Positions 32,543-43,423 are shown, counted from the stretch's first letter. The stretch: DNA of 64,000 nucleotides from Oreohelix idahoensis (GCA_024509875.1 JAMPIV010012167.1:372001-436000); one strand, 5' to 3'. Notes: generated by a model from the letters alone, not told the origin. Numbers and translations: made by a program.

Positions 32543-32795
32543 GGATCCCTGGATCTTATTCTCCAATACTTGCCATGGCAGCTGATCTACTATTCTGCAG
32601 AGATGGTCAAACCATCTTAGTTGGGACTGTTCTACTTTGGTCTGCAGGGGTTTGGTTCTTAGACCTTGACGTATCGTCTGTTTTGCGGACCATGTCTCTT
32701 CTTGTTACTTCAACAACCTTTCTCAGATACGTTTTTTCTGAGGTTTGGATCTGACTTTTGTGGGTTGTAGTCACTACCCATGACTTGTATCCATA

Positions 32796-33103
32796 CGGGA
32801 CCCCAAGATGCAGCAATAGTGAATGCAGTCAGCGACCCATAGCTGTACCGCTTGCATCAGGACCAGCGAACCAGAGCTGGTCAAGACCGCACTACACCTC
32901 CACGTGGTGGTCCTGGAAACAGTCTGCAGCAGTGCAGTCTGGCTGAGCGAGTGCGGTTCGCAATGGGAAGGCAAACCCGGTCCTTAAAAAATGCCGTGCT
33001 GAAGTCGGATGTGTCGACCGAAAGGTGCAGATATCACAGCTTAGGCGTAAACAGACACAACGCAACCACCGTCCTTTTCAGGGCGAACGAGGAAGAAGAA
33101 GAA
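32796..33103 (+). mobile_element. 308-bp SINE with (GAA)n tail, copy 2
   Basis: Plus-strand relative of copy 1. Shared landmarks are gaatgcagtcagcgaccc, aaccagagctggtcaagacc, gtggtggtcctggaaacag, gccgtgctgaagtcggatgt, gacacaacgcaaccaccgtc and gaagaagaag. The target duplication gtatccata / gtatgcata (32787-32795 and 33104-33112) has one mismatch. Confidence 0.82.
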
Positions 33104-33353
33104 GTATGCATATGTCAAGACTGAGACATAGGTGGAGAGGTAATATAAAGCCATCTTCGTTTTCTTGCTAACTTCTCTTTTGCTGAGGAATCCTCGATTT
33201 ATGGCCTGAAAAAGTCTCCCAGCTGCTGCTCTTCAGGTAGCCAAATCTTCTTTGATTTAAAGTGGTTGATCTGCTCCAGGATCTGTTTTCCCAGCTTAAT
33301 CTGGTGCCTTCTTCTTAAATAGAAAATGTAAAAAAAAGAAAAGAAAAAACTAC

Positions 33354-33496
33354 CTGGAGGGAGATATTCTTTAACTGGTGCCCCATGATCTCGGTACATC
33401 TGCTTCATAAGCCTCTCTGCCACATCCCTCACTTCCCCAGCATTATGCTGCAAGGCTTGGACATTGAAGTTCATCACATTGTCCATGGTCAGGCCA
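33354..33496 (-). CDS. CEP104: CEP104 exon: TOG domain helices
   Basis: A 143-nt exon on the minus strand, acceptor caacatctag, donor CCAG|GTAGTT. It encodes GLTMDNVMNFNVQALQHNAG and EVRDVAERLMKQMYRDHGAP, then VKEYLPP. This is the best diagnostic exon. CEP104 of vertebrates, as I remember it, has a closely matching segment (GFTIDNVMKF, ALEHRVYEVRETAVRIILDM, EYLPPDD). The HEAT-like helices belong to the TOG domain that binds tubulin at the ciliary tip. First base completes an Asn codon with AA from 34587-34705; last G starts the Asp codon completed at 19440. Confidence 0.94.
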
Positions 33497-33719
33497 CTAG
33501 ATGTTGCAGATTGAACAAAAACAGCAAAGTAACACAGAATCATACAAGAGTAAAATGCAGCCTGGCAAAGACATTTTACAGTACATGAATATAGAATCAA
33601 ACTAACTTACTTTTTCAATCCACAAGAGTTTGTCATGAAGCACTGTGGGTAGCTGAAGTTTTCATTTTTGAGCCAAGTGTATTGCACTGGCTGCTGTGAG
33701 CTTGAGTTGTTGTAGGATT

Positions 33720-33994
33720 TCTTTTATTTAGTCTATCCATCTGCCGCTTGGTCGCCCTCGTGCCCTAAAACCAGATCATCAACTGTTGTAGGCTCATAGT
33801 GGTAATTGTATTGGGCTCCATTTCATGTGACAGCCAAACCACTCTATTTTCTGTCTATCTATGTATCAGATGCAGGATATAGTTCCTACAATTCTTCTGA
33901 TGTCATCTTTTCTCAATCTGTCTCTCCTGGTAGCATTAATGTTTCTTCTTAAGCATTTCATCTTGCACAATGTTGTTTTCCTCTCCTGTGTTAA
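33720..33994 (-). mobile_element. LINE J fragment (RTE-like tail)
   Basis: On the minus strand a decayed LINE C-terminal region can be read (KMKCLRRNINATRRDRLRKD, DIRRIVG, then GRPSGRWID after a frameshift). It belongs to an RTE-like group different from A-H. At its upstream end the codons have expanded into the 18-bp array at 33995-34192. Confidence 0.5.
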
Positions 33995-34192
33995 GGCCAT
34001 GGACTGTGTTTTGGTTATGGAATGTGTTTTGGCCATGGACTGTGTTTTGGTCTTGGGCTGTGTTTTGGTCATGGAATGTGTTTTGGCATTGGACTGTGTT
34101 TTGGTCATAGACTGTGTTTTGGTCATGGAATGTGTTTTGGTTATGGAATGTATTTTGGTCATGGAATGTGTTTTGGTCATGGACTGTGTTTG
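33995..34192. repeat. 18-bp minisatellite at the edge of LINE J
   Basis: About 11 units of gtgttttggtcatggaat with variants (ttatgg, catgga, cttggg). Because 18 is a multiple of three, all frames are open (e.g. MECVLVMDCVL). It starts directly inside the LINE J frame. Confidence 0.93.
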
Positions 34193-34586
34193 ACACTGCA
34201 TGACTGACCTAACAAGCAAACAGTGGTTATTCTATTGCTGTGAACTCCGAACAGAATCATAGGATAGTAGAAAATGTTAACGTATAAAGTACTGATGACT
34301 GGAATTTGCAGCAGTAAAACAATACATGACATCACAGCAGATAGCAATAAAGTATCAAATGATAATTCTGATGGAACAAATAGCTAAAAAGAGCTAGTTA
34401 ATTGGGTAACTACTAGCGTACCACAAAGTAACATAGGATTAGGATTCAACTGAGCAAAAACAGTAATATAACACTCAATATTAAAGTACATGTCAGTAAA
34501 ACTTGATTGGGAGCATCAAAATTAGATGAATAACATATGGATGTTGTATGTTTCACCCAAATGAATATTTGATGTATTACACTCAC

Positions 34587-34705
34587 TTCTTAAGGCCAAA
34601 TTTCTGGTAGAGGGACTCCACAAGCTCACATCGGCTCTGTGCATGCCTAGGGGCTAAGGTCATCTTGAAGGGTTTCACACATTCATGAGGAACAGTCTGG
34701 GTAGG
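34587..34705 (-). CDS. CEP104: CEP104 exon: TOG domain, central part
   Basis: A 119-nt exon on the minus strand, acceptor gaacatttcag-like (catttcag), donor AA|GTGAGT. It encodes PTQTVPHECVKPFKMTLAPR, HAQSRCELVESLYQKFGLK. It starts in phase 0 after the AAG that closes 44923-45061 and ends with 2 nt completed by exon 33354-33496. The family has a corresponding IIP..LV.P.K....H....M.LL..LL segment here. Confidence 0.9.
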
Positions 34706-34754
34706 CTGAAATGTTATTATCAATCAGTTAATCAATAAAGAAGATGCTGGCAAT

Positions 34755-34880
34755 GAATACGACACATACTGAGGAAGCCTGCTGATGGCATTGATAGCAA
34801 ACCATGGAATACATGGAGAAGAACTGAAGGATGACTTGGAAAAAGAGATGCAGAAAGCGATGGAGAGACTATATGAATGA
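34755..34880 (+). mobile_element. LINE B copy 7, fragment
   Basis: gacacatactgaggaagcct, gatggcattgatagcaaa, aatacatggagaagaactga correspond to the HTLRKPVDSI and NTWRRE coding segments of LINE B with a gap between them. Confidence 0.65.
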
Positions 34881-34959
34881 AAGTATGTGGTCTTTGGATC
34901 AGGTACTCAAAGGAACCAGTGACATTTATTGATTCATCAGCATTATCATCATCCTACAG

Positions 34960-35240
34960 ATCTTCTGGAGGCACGGTAGCACGGTGGTTAGTACACTGGC
35001 TTCCTAGCTTGGTGGTCATGGTTCGATCCCCACTTGAGGTGGGAATTTTTAGACCACAAACAGCTCCGGGGTCGACCCAGCCTCATGAATTGGGTACCAC
35101 AGCAACTCTGGGAAGGTTAAGGCGGCCGGCGTGATGCTGACCACATCACCCCTAGTGTGCCGATGGTCAAGAAAATATGGGCCTAACACCATATTCCCAA
35201 TATGCCTCAATGGGCATGTAACAGGATCCTTTACCCTTAC
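34960..35240 (+). repeat. tRNA-derived SINE
   Basis: Clear polymerase III promoter: gcacggtagcacggtggtta (A-box region) and a perfect B box GGTTCGATCCC (35031-35041). The body follows (accacaaacagctccggggt, ggccggcgtgatgctgacca). This is a typical tRNA-SINE head and body; no obvious tail. Confidence 0.75.
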
Positions 35241-35599
35241 AGATCCTCTGGATTTCTGCTAACCTTAATTTCTTCCGTTTTAAATGAGCTGATGTAATAT
35301 CAGATAATTTACCTGCTGAGTTCAGATTTTTCTACCTATTGGTAAATAAAAACAAGAAAACAAATGTCAAATTATGAATAGCTGTGACTAAAAATAAGTT
35401 TAAATAATTTTAGCAGAAAGAAATTTTATGGTAACAAAAATATAAAAAAACAAAAACAAAGAAGAAGCATATATTTTGTTAATATAGGTACACCACTGAT
35501 GTTCCAGCACCACTGGTTCGTAAGACTTGCTGGATTATCTGTTTTGTCAGACCAACAGAGGTGGTATAATAATAAATCAATAAGTACATCTCCGACCCT

Positions 35600-35740
35600 G
35601 GTAGAAAACTGTGGAGGCAGAGATGCAAAGCATGAACGGAGCAAAGTGGAGACAGTCTGTTGCTGCCCTACAAGATGCCACCAGGTTTGAAGATCACTGA
35701 TTGCTTTTTCAGACAGCAGCCAATGACCAAAGAAGAAGAC
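35600..35740 (+). mobile_element. LINE E copy 4, 3' end with internal deletion
   Basis: ctgtggaggcagagatgcaa, gagcaaagtggagacag, tgctgccctacaagatgcca and a caaagaagaag tail follow the LINE E 3' end; about 45 bases are missing relative to 37570-37650. Confidence 0.72.
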
Positions 35741-35797
35741 ACCTCCGACTCACAGATTATACACCTCCCTTATCTCTAAAGCACCAGGACTTTATTC

Positions 35798-36033
35798 ATT
35801 ATTTCCCTTTGAGCTCCTTAAGGAGCAAGAAGCCCCCATTGTAGCAGATTCCCTTGCTGGAAGCCTGCACCAATCATTCATATGATCTTGCAGTGGTGGT
35901 TAATGTGGCAATTAGTTTGACATAATGAGTTTGCCAGCTCCATACATAACCTCATATTAGTCACCTTGTACAACATGCCAGAGGGTGCAGCAGTCCTATT
36001 CTTTCTTTGTCTCTGCAGGGTCTCCCGGAAACC
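35798..36033 (+). repeat. S repeat copy 4, unexpanded
   Basis: Near-complete S copy showing the ancestral form of the satellite source: cccttgctggaagcctgcac then caatcattcatatgatcttgcag. The short direct repeat cttgc(t/a)g about 35 bases apart predicts exactly the 35-bp unit amplified at 23.5-28.2 kb. It ends with tctttgtctctgcaggg. Confidence 0.7.
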
Positions 36034-36184
36034 TGCACGGGGCATTAGGCACCAAGATGGCTTTATACTTAAAACAAATTATTACCTTAACAAATAAATT
36101 ACCAAATGACTTAAACGTATTTTAGTATAAATGACGAACGTTCATTAACATCAATGAAACAGAACTGTTAATTTAATGTAAACT

Positions 36185-36618
36185 AGTTCTTCAGTGTTAT
36201 ATAGAACCAATAATGATGTACAGGAGTGAGTCATGGACAGTTAGTAAACTAGGGAAAGCACTAGAGGCCACAGAGATGTGGTTTTATAGAAGAATGTTAA
36301 AAAATACCATAGACAGCCAAAAACAGTAATGAGGATGTCCTGAAAGAGGCCAAAGTGCAAAGGAAACTTATTTCACAAGTTAGAAAGAAGCAATCCACTT
36401 TTTTTGGGCATGTTACGAGAAGCGGAAAGCTGGAATATATCGTAACAACAGGTAAGATTGAAGGAAAAAGAGATAGAGGAAGACAAAGAGAGCAAATACT
36501 GGAAGTCTGACATAGTGGCATGGAAGGAGGTCAACAACAGAATTGATAAATTGTACTGGAGACAGGAAGTTGTGGAGAGACATGATCTCCTAAGCCACTA
36601 GGCATGGTATTTGAAGAA
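36185..36618 (+). mobile_element. LINE H copy 1, decayed RT tail
   Basis: Shares long blocks with 57380-57830: gaggccacagagatgtggtt, gaagaatgttaaaaa, agcaatccactttttttggg, ggagacaggaagttgtggag, agacatgatc. RTE-like tail with stops and indels in every frame. Confidence 0.75.
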
Positions 36619-38789
36619 AAAACTAGTCTGAATTTTTCAGGCCATAAATTGAGGATTCCTCAGCAAAAATGAAATTGGTAAGAAGACGAAGACAGCTGTA
36701 TACTGCTCCACTCATGTACCAGTCTTGACTTATGGACGTGAGTCATGGGCAATTACTACAACCCACAAAAGATAGCTCCAAACCTCAGAAATGAGGTATC
36801 TGAGGTAGGTGGTTGAAGTAACAAGAAGAGACATGATCCGTAACCAGACGATACATCATGGCCTCAAAACCCAGCCCCTGCAGATCCAAATAAAATAGTC
36901 CCAATTATGATGCACTACTAACATTGCACTACTAACACATTCACATCAACACATCCAGGAAAAAACGGATAGACTTAATAAGTATAGCCAGCAGGTGGGC
37001 TTGAACATCAAGGTCATGAAGTCAGAGGTCATGACGCTCAATGTGAGCAACCCTGAGCCCATATCAGTAAGGAATCAGCAACTGATACAGACAGACACCT
37101 TAACATACCTAGGATGCATAGTAACACCAGACGGCGGGGCAAGCAAAGACATCAGCAACAGAATGAACAAAGCAAGAACAGCCTTTTTTAGCCTAAACAA
37201 CATCTGGAAGTCCTCTCAATACAGCACAAGCACAAAATTAAGATTATATCAGAGCTGTGTGCTTTCTGTGCTTCTCTATGGTGCGGAAAGCTGGAGAGTT
37301 ACAGAGAAGGAAATGTCAAAATTGTCCTCTTTTCACACAACATGCCTAAGAAAAATTCACCGAATCTTTTGGCCGAATACCATCACCAACCAAGATCTGC
37401 TTACTCGGAGCAAGCAAGAGGACATGCACACCATCATAGCTGGCAGATGCTGGAGCTGGGTTGGCCATGTCCTCAGAAGAGATCCCGATGCCATCACAAG
37501 AACAGCTATGCTTTGGACCCCTGAAGGAAAATGAAAGAGAGGCCGACCAAAAACAACTTGGCGGAGGACTGTGGAGGCTGAGATGCAAAGAATGAACCAG
37601 AGTTGGGGCACTGTACGAAGGATGGCCACCGACCGAGCAAAGTGGAATAAATTTGTTGTTGCCCTACAAGACGCCACTAGGCGTGATGGCCACTGACTGC
37701 TTTGACGGTCGGCCTCTCCACATGTAAGCCTACCTTGCCGTGGTTGGAGAGCTTGAGCGCCTCAATGATCCCGGGAGCTATGCCGGCGGGAGTTTTACTC
37801 CTGGCAGGGTCACCCAAGCCGGACAGGTCCTGGGTGAGGGGCCAGACTAAATGGGCTGAGGAGTGGGTGGAACCCTATAGGTGTAGATGCAGAACCCACC
37901 GGCGAGTGGTACATGCTCTGGTCTGCACCAATCCACCCCCACTTCATGGGTTAAATGCTTTCTTGCCTCATTCTTCACTGTTTGTCGTCTATCACGCCCA
38001 TGGCGACCGTTGCCTCAATTGGCTGTGTGTGGTGTACCCGGAAACGGGGCCTCCCAGTACTGAGGCAAAGTTAAGTCCCCGATGTCACTTATCGGTGCAG
38101 AATTGAGAGAGATGGCTGAGCATCACAATCCCTCCTGTGTTGCAGCATGATGAGAAACCAGCATTGCACACTGAGCTTGGGGGGATCACTTGGGCACCAG
38201 ACTTAATACTGGCTCTTGACTGGATGGCCGCATGCAGGAGATTTCTACAATGGAGGGTTGGCAGGTGGTGGGTATCGGGAAGTGGCTCTGTGCAGGACGT
38301 GAGGATTCCTTGGGAGAGCCCCGAACCAGAGCACAGCATTGTGCAAGCTCTGCATAGTTGGAGAGCCCCCTGGATGACGGGGAATGCACAGTGTGCTACC
38401 CCACCTATCCCCAACTGCTAACTTAGAACCAGAAGTGGGGTCCTCTGTATGCGTGCCAGGCCAGGATAAAATGCCTGGGAAAGAGACTGGAGCTCAGAAC
38501 TCCCTAACGCAAAGTTGCAGGATGGCAGAAAAGCCACGGGAAAGACAGGGCTATTTTGAAGATAACGCAACCATATTTTCACCATACGAGCTCGGACGCC
38601 GCCTCGGTAAACAAGGTCCGCGCAGAGCAGTGACACCCCCAGGCTGCTTGCGAATAGTCTACTACTCGGAACATAAACAGATTAGGGATGAGCCCACTCT
38701 CCCGTTGAACAGGTGCTAAAGTCGTAGATACTGGGCCAGAAGGCGCACCGGAAACCACAGTATCATGCAACTCGCTTTTTTTTTTTTCT

Positions 38790-39480
38790 ATGGAGAGTAC
38801 ACCGTCAAATAAATCTCGTTCTGGTGCTCGCCCTGTGGAGCTCCACCAGGCAGGTGCAGTGCCGGGCTCTGAGCCTCGACAGAGCCCACCCTCAGCTACT
38901 GGAGGACCCTCTAGACCGTCTTGTGGAGTCAACAGACGGCGGAGGAGAACTACTGACCAAAACAAAACAGAAAAAGAGAAACCCAGAGTGCCACTTGTCA
39001 TGATGCACTGGAATGCAGAGGGAGTGAACAGCAAGCAGGCTGGATACAGCAAAAAGACAGAGCTGGAAAACATCTTGTATGAGAAGCAAGTCAGTGTTTG
39101 CTGTATCCAAGAGACTCACTTGAAAGCAGATCAAACCTTTAAAATAAGGGGATATCAATGCTTCAGATCCGACAGACAAGATAGACGAAAAAGGAGGAGT
39201 ACTTACTCTTGTAAGGAATAACATTCCTGCACACGAAAGGAAAACCTTCATGGATGGAGCAGAATATCAGCTGCTGCAGATAAGGGTAGACAAGATGGAA
39301 ATAGAACTCCTGAACTATTACTGTCCGAACAACAAACCCCTGAGTCTCAGCTCTATACAGGTACCAGCCACCAACTTTATAGCAGTTGGAGACTTTAATA
39401 GCACTCCCAGAGCTGGGGCTATAACCATCTGGATCACAGAGGTGAAGAGGTTGAAACTTGGCAAGATGATCACTCCCTAA
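38790..39480 (+). pseudogene. LINE G endonuclease region, frameshifted
   Basis: The first frame (38790-39221) starts METPS-like (MESTPSNKSRSGARPVE) with a basic Pro-rich N-terminus. It then enters the AP-endonuclease domain (MMHWNAEGVNSK, VCCIQETHLKADQTF, RGYQCFRSDRQDRR). The frame shifts near 39190-39200. 39250-39480 continues with LLNYYCPNNKPLS and FIAVGDFNS, then shifts again; SDHRPIFL follows in a third frame at 39619-39642. At least two indels, so no functional endonuclease. Confidence 0.88.
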
Positions 39481-39728
39481 TCCTAGTCAATAATGCCACA
39501 GATACTCCTACCTTCTACTCCAGAGGATGGCACACAACCTCAACACCAGATCTTGCCTTCTCCACACCAGATATAGCTGGATCTATTAGTAGAGAAGTAG
39601 GAGACCAACTAGGGGGAAGCGACCATCGCCCAATCTTTCTTACTGTCCAGAGTGCAACTCTCAGTACAGGCCCAGCCATTACAAGATGGAACTACAAAAA
39701 AGCCAACTGGGGTTTATTCAGGCATCAG

Positions 39729-41240
39729 GTGAACACGCCGCTGTCTACCCTCAAGGTACAGAACAGAGACATTAATGAAGTGGTAAAAGACTTCAACAGA
39801 TGCATTCTACAAGCTGCAAAAGAAACCATTCCCAAAGGATGCCGGCGTAACTACATACCATACTGGTCCAGCACACTCCAAGAACGTCAGGAAGCTATGG
39901 ACAAGGCTAGAAAGGACGCAGAGTCTCAGCCTTCACTTGAAACTCACAACAAATGGAAAAAGGCTGTAGCAGAGTTTCAGAGAACAAAGCTAGAAGAAAA
40001 GCGGAAAAGCTGGAGAACTAAAACGGCATCGCTGAACCTTGAGAAAGACGGCAGGAAACTTTGGAGATTAGTCAAGTCTCTAAATGAAGAGCATTCCTCA
40101 CCAAGGCAGACTATCACATTGGATGAAGGTGGCAAACTTTTCAGAGGAAAACAAGCTGCAGACTTGTTTGCTAGAAGATACAGTTCAGAAAGCAACTTAC
40201 CCATTAACATAGACCATCAGAGAGAGATAAGAAAAGAAATACTGGCAACCATGGGACAGACAGATACTCCTGCCCCAATGAGGGAACCCATCACACTAGG
40301 AGAACTACAGAAGGCTATTTCCAAGCTTAAGTTTCAAAAGTCACCCGGCCCAGACAAAATCAGCAACGAAATGCTAGTAAATCTGAGCTCAGCAGCAAAG
40401 ACAAAACTGCTTGAGATATTCAACCACAGCTGGTTGAAAGGAACGGTACCCCAAGTATGGAGAGAAGCCATCACAATACCCATACTAAAGAAAGGGAAAT
40501 GTAAGACCGAGGCTGCAAGTTACCGGCCAATCAGTCTCACAAGCTGTGTTGGGAAGACTATGGAGCGAATAGTCAACCACAGATTGAAATGGTATTTAGA
40601 GTCTGAGCAGATCCTGGTGCCGGAACAAGCTGGATTTAGAGAATGCTACAGTATAGAAGACCAAGTTACTTACTTGTCTCAAGCAATAGAAGATGCCTTC
40701 CAGGAGAAGAAAAAGGTCCTAACGATCTGGGTCGACTTCAAGCAGGCCTTTGACAAGGTGTGGAAAGATGGCCTCATTGCAAAACTTAGGAGAAGTGGAA
40801 TCCAAGGCAACATGATGAAATGGATCCAGTCATACTTGCATAACAGGAGAACTAGAGTCACCCTTGACGGTCTGCAGAGCAGAAAAGTGTTGCTCCATCA
40901 GGGGGTACCTCAAGGAGGAGTAATTTCCCCAACACTCTTCCTTGTTTACATCAATGACCTGGTGAAAGATCTCCCTGCAGGAGTTAAAGCTGCCTTATAT
41001 GCAGATGACCTAGTACTCTGGTGCACTGATGAAAATGTCACCACAGCAAATTATAGAATGCAGCGGGCAGCAGACATGCTAGTGTCATGGGCAGAGAAAT
41101 GGCTTATCACAATAAACACAGAAAAAACCTCCACAACACTGTTCTCCCTCGCCCCCAAGGACAAATCAGCTAACATACACCTAGGGACAACCGTGATCAA
41201 GGAAGAAAGCTACCCCACCTATCTTGGGGTGACATTTTGA
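39729..41240 (+). pseudogene. LINE G reverse transcriptase, 503-codon open frame
   Basis: Target-primed reverse transcriptase of the Jockey/I superfamily. Motifs: FQKSPGPDKISNEML (202-216), SYRPISLTSCVGKTMER (264-280), EQAGFRECYS, WVDFKQAFDKVW (334-345), GVPQGGVISPTLFLVYINDL (392-411) and YADD (424-427). The frame is lost at 41240 after YLGVTF; the tail continues in another frame to 41640. The RT core itself is uninterrupted. Confidence 0.92.
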
Positions 41241-41851
41241 CCAAAGGCTTACATGGAATAAGCATATTGAAAATGCAGAAGGAAAGGCCCGAAGACGACT
41301 AGGCATACTCAGAAAAATTAGCAGGTACCAACTGGGGAGCAAATGAACGAAATCTAAAGAAGATTTATAATGGAGTAATAAGACCACACTTAGAGTTTAG
41401 CTCAGCAGCATGGTCATCAGCTGCTAACTCACATCTGCAGTCTTTGGACAAGGTGCAAAATCAAGCTCTCAGGCTCATTACAGGAGCCATGAAAACTACA
41501 CCAATAACAGAGATGCAGAAGGTTTGCTGGATTACAGACATTGTCCCATAGAAGAGACACAAAAAACCATGATCCAGATGGAAAAGTACAACAGTATGCC
41601 AATGCACCCAATGAAGGCAAGACTAGATGATCTGGCATTGGGAGTCTAAAGCGTAGCAGCTTTGTGCATCGGGGGAAAAGACTTATAAGACAGCATCAAG
41701 AAAGACCTATCCATGAAGACAACACCACTGAAGCCCACCCTATACCCTGTACCATGGGAGCAGGCCAGCAGTTGCCCTCCAAATTAATACAACAGTCAGT
41801 GGTCTCACAAGTGGATGTGAGTATAATGATCTGCAAAAACGAACTGCTACA

Positions 41852-42660
41852 TTGAGTATGATCCAAGAAAGCTATCCCGATCAATCATGGATACATGCCT
41901 ATACAGATGGATCAGCAACTAATGCTGTTAGGAATGGAGGTGCCGGTATCTTTATCTCATATCCTGACAACCACTATGAGACTAGGCACATTCCCACTGG
42001 TAAATTCTGTTCCAACTATACAGCTGAGGTTCAAGCTCTAGAGCAAGCTGCAAATATGATTTATAACACCAACTCTGACTGCCACCAGGTAGTCACCCTC
42101 ACAGATGCACTGTCTGTCCTGCAAGCTCTCAAGGGTGGTAAACTCCCGCATCTGAGAAATGAACTAAACAAGGTAGCTGCCAAAAAGAGAACCATACTTC
42201 AGTGGGTTACCATCTCATTGTGGTGTACCCGGAAATGAAAAGGCAGATAAACTTGCAAAAAAGGGAGGAGTATGTGAACAAGAAGATAATGAAGTCACAT
42301 ACTTTGAGAAAAAGAGAGCTATCCAGACTATCAGAAGAGAACAGAACCAACCCAAAGACGACTATCACACTCTCGACCGGCAGGGACAGACAACTATTTT
42401 TCGACTCAGGACAGGGCATAACAAACTGAATAAACACATGCACAAGCTACGATTGTCTGCTTCACCACTGTGCACATGTGGATAAAACGAACAAACTGCT
42501 GAGCATGTTCTACAGGACTGTCCTCTGTATGACCAGTTAAGAAAGATATACTGGCCCAATGACTCAACACTAAACTCAAAGCTATATGGAGTTAAAGAGG
42601 AACTTCAAACAACAGTCGAATTCATCATGAGAACTCGTCTGACGGTGTAATCATCAAAGA
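41852..42660 (+). pseudogene. LINE G RNase H domain and Cys/His tail
   Basis: RNase H: WIHAYTDGSATNAVRNGGAG (first Asp in TDGSA), YTAEVQALEQA (Glu) and TDALSVLQAL (third acidic residue). The frame breaks near 42220. Beyond it a Cys/His motif typical of LINE C-termini can be read (PLCTCG, EHVLQDCPLY) up to a stop near 42648. The same motif type recurs at 42940-43010 and 61690-61800 in other elements. Confidence 0.85.
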
Positions 42661-42841
42661 TGCGATCGCAAGAAGAAGAAGAAGAAGACGGTCGGCGGCT
42701 AAGGTTCAAAGAAGAAGAAGAATTATGATGGTTTGGTCATGTCTGCAGAATGGAAGAAGATCAGCTATCACAACAAATATGGGAAACTAAGAGCCAGATA
42801 TTGAGACCTGCAGGATGACCCAACATTTGCTGGGAGGATAC

Positions 42842-43162
42842 CATCTTACATGGAGGGATCAGAGCACCATTTTTTGACTCAGAACACAACATATACCACT
42901 TAACAGTCACTTGAACAGAATCCAACTACAACACTCTTCAGAGTGCCAGCTATGTAACTACCCCTACGAAACTGATGACCACCACCTCTTCGAGTGCTCA
43001 GCACTCGATGATGTTAGGAAAATGCTCCTTCCTCCGAGGCCAGATACGTGGAACACCTTGTACGGAGAAATAACATAACTTGCAAAAACATGCAGATATC
43101 ACTACATGGCATTAAGCTGAAGGGCAAGAACCCAAGCGCCGCTGGATCAATAACAACAACTT
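42842..43162 (+). mobile_element. I-like LINE 3' end inserted in LINE A3
   Basis: Interrupts LINE A between ctgggagg and gacaacattagac. On the plus strand it encodes LNRIQLQHSSECQLCNYPYE, TDDHHLFECSALDD (C-x2-C...H...C motif) and ends with aataacaacaact, a simple (AAC)n-type tail. The border repeat is imperfect (tgggagga / tgggggac). Confidence 0.7.
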
Positions 43163-43423
43163 GGGGGACAACATTAGACAATCTTTAAACAATCGAGGAC
43201 TAGATTGGAACCAGGCCAGGATGAAGACAGCCAACAGGATAGTATGGTGCTCTCTCTGACAAACCTCTACACCCTAGAGTAGAAGAGGAATGACTAAGTA
43301 AGTAAGTAAACTAGTCTGGTGGCACATGGCTACGTTTATTATGCTCAGTACCAATGAAATTAAATATAAGGCTTTGACAGGGTTGGCAACCCAACCATGT
43401 AAAATCAACTGCTATAGAAACTA

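Larger units (their letters stand above)
28731..33317 (-). mobile_element. LINE A copy 2, host of LINE E1 and two SINEs
   Basis: LINE A on the minus strand in pieces: 28731-28847 (3' end with the acttacttacttagt tail), 32182-32257, 32543-32795 (TTHKSQIQTSEK, LRKVVEVTRRDMV) and 33104-33317 (HQIKLGKQILEQINHFK). The pieces join colinearly with LINE A1 once the insertions at 28855-32181, 32258-32542 and 32796-33103 are removed. The truncated 5' end is only 36 nt from the CEP104 donor at 33353. Confidence 0.9.
37713..42686 (+). mobile_element. LINE G, full-length I/Ingi-like retrotransposon, 4974 bp
   Basis: The 9-bp target duplication gacggtcgg (37704-37712 and 42687-42695) bounds a complete element. 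It has a 1.07-kb GC-richer 5' UTR (37713-38789), endonuclease, RT, RNase H, a Cys/His C-terminal motif and a (GAA)n tail. The RNase H domain places it near the I/Ingi group rather than RTE. The 5' end cctctccacatgtaagccta and the segment gggagctatgccggcgggag resemble the LINE E 5' UTR (gagctatgccagtgggag), a possible shared 5' region. Confidence 0.93.
36913..42720 (+). mobile_element. LINE E copy 2, 5'-truncated, split by LINE G
   Basis: Flanked by aattatgatg (36903-36912 and 42721-42730) inside LINE A3. About 825 bp of LINE E: an open RT tail of 179 codons (36995-37534; LTYLGCIVTPDGGASKDI, RCWSWVGHVLRRD), then the 3' UTR to 37712 and, after LINE G, the last 25 bases with the (GAA)n tail. A premature stop after PEGK (37533) truncates the tail relative to LINE E1. 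Confidence 0.93.
36631..43307 (+). mobile_element. LINE A copy 3, outer shell of a three-level nest
   Basis: LINE A pieces at 36631-36912, 42731-42841 and 43163-43307 join colinearly. The outer target duplication is aactagtctg (36621-36630 and 43309-43318). It ends gactaagtaagtaagta. It contains LINE E2 (36913-42720), which contains LINE G, plus a separate I-like LINE end (42842-43162). Confidence 0.9.

Noticed and set aside
35334..35720. Possible host exon around 35499-35690
   Set aside because: The plus-strand frame runs into a LINE E 3' end and lacks matching splice sites or phase with CEP104.
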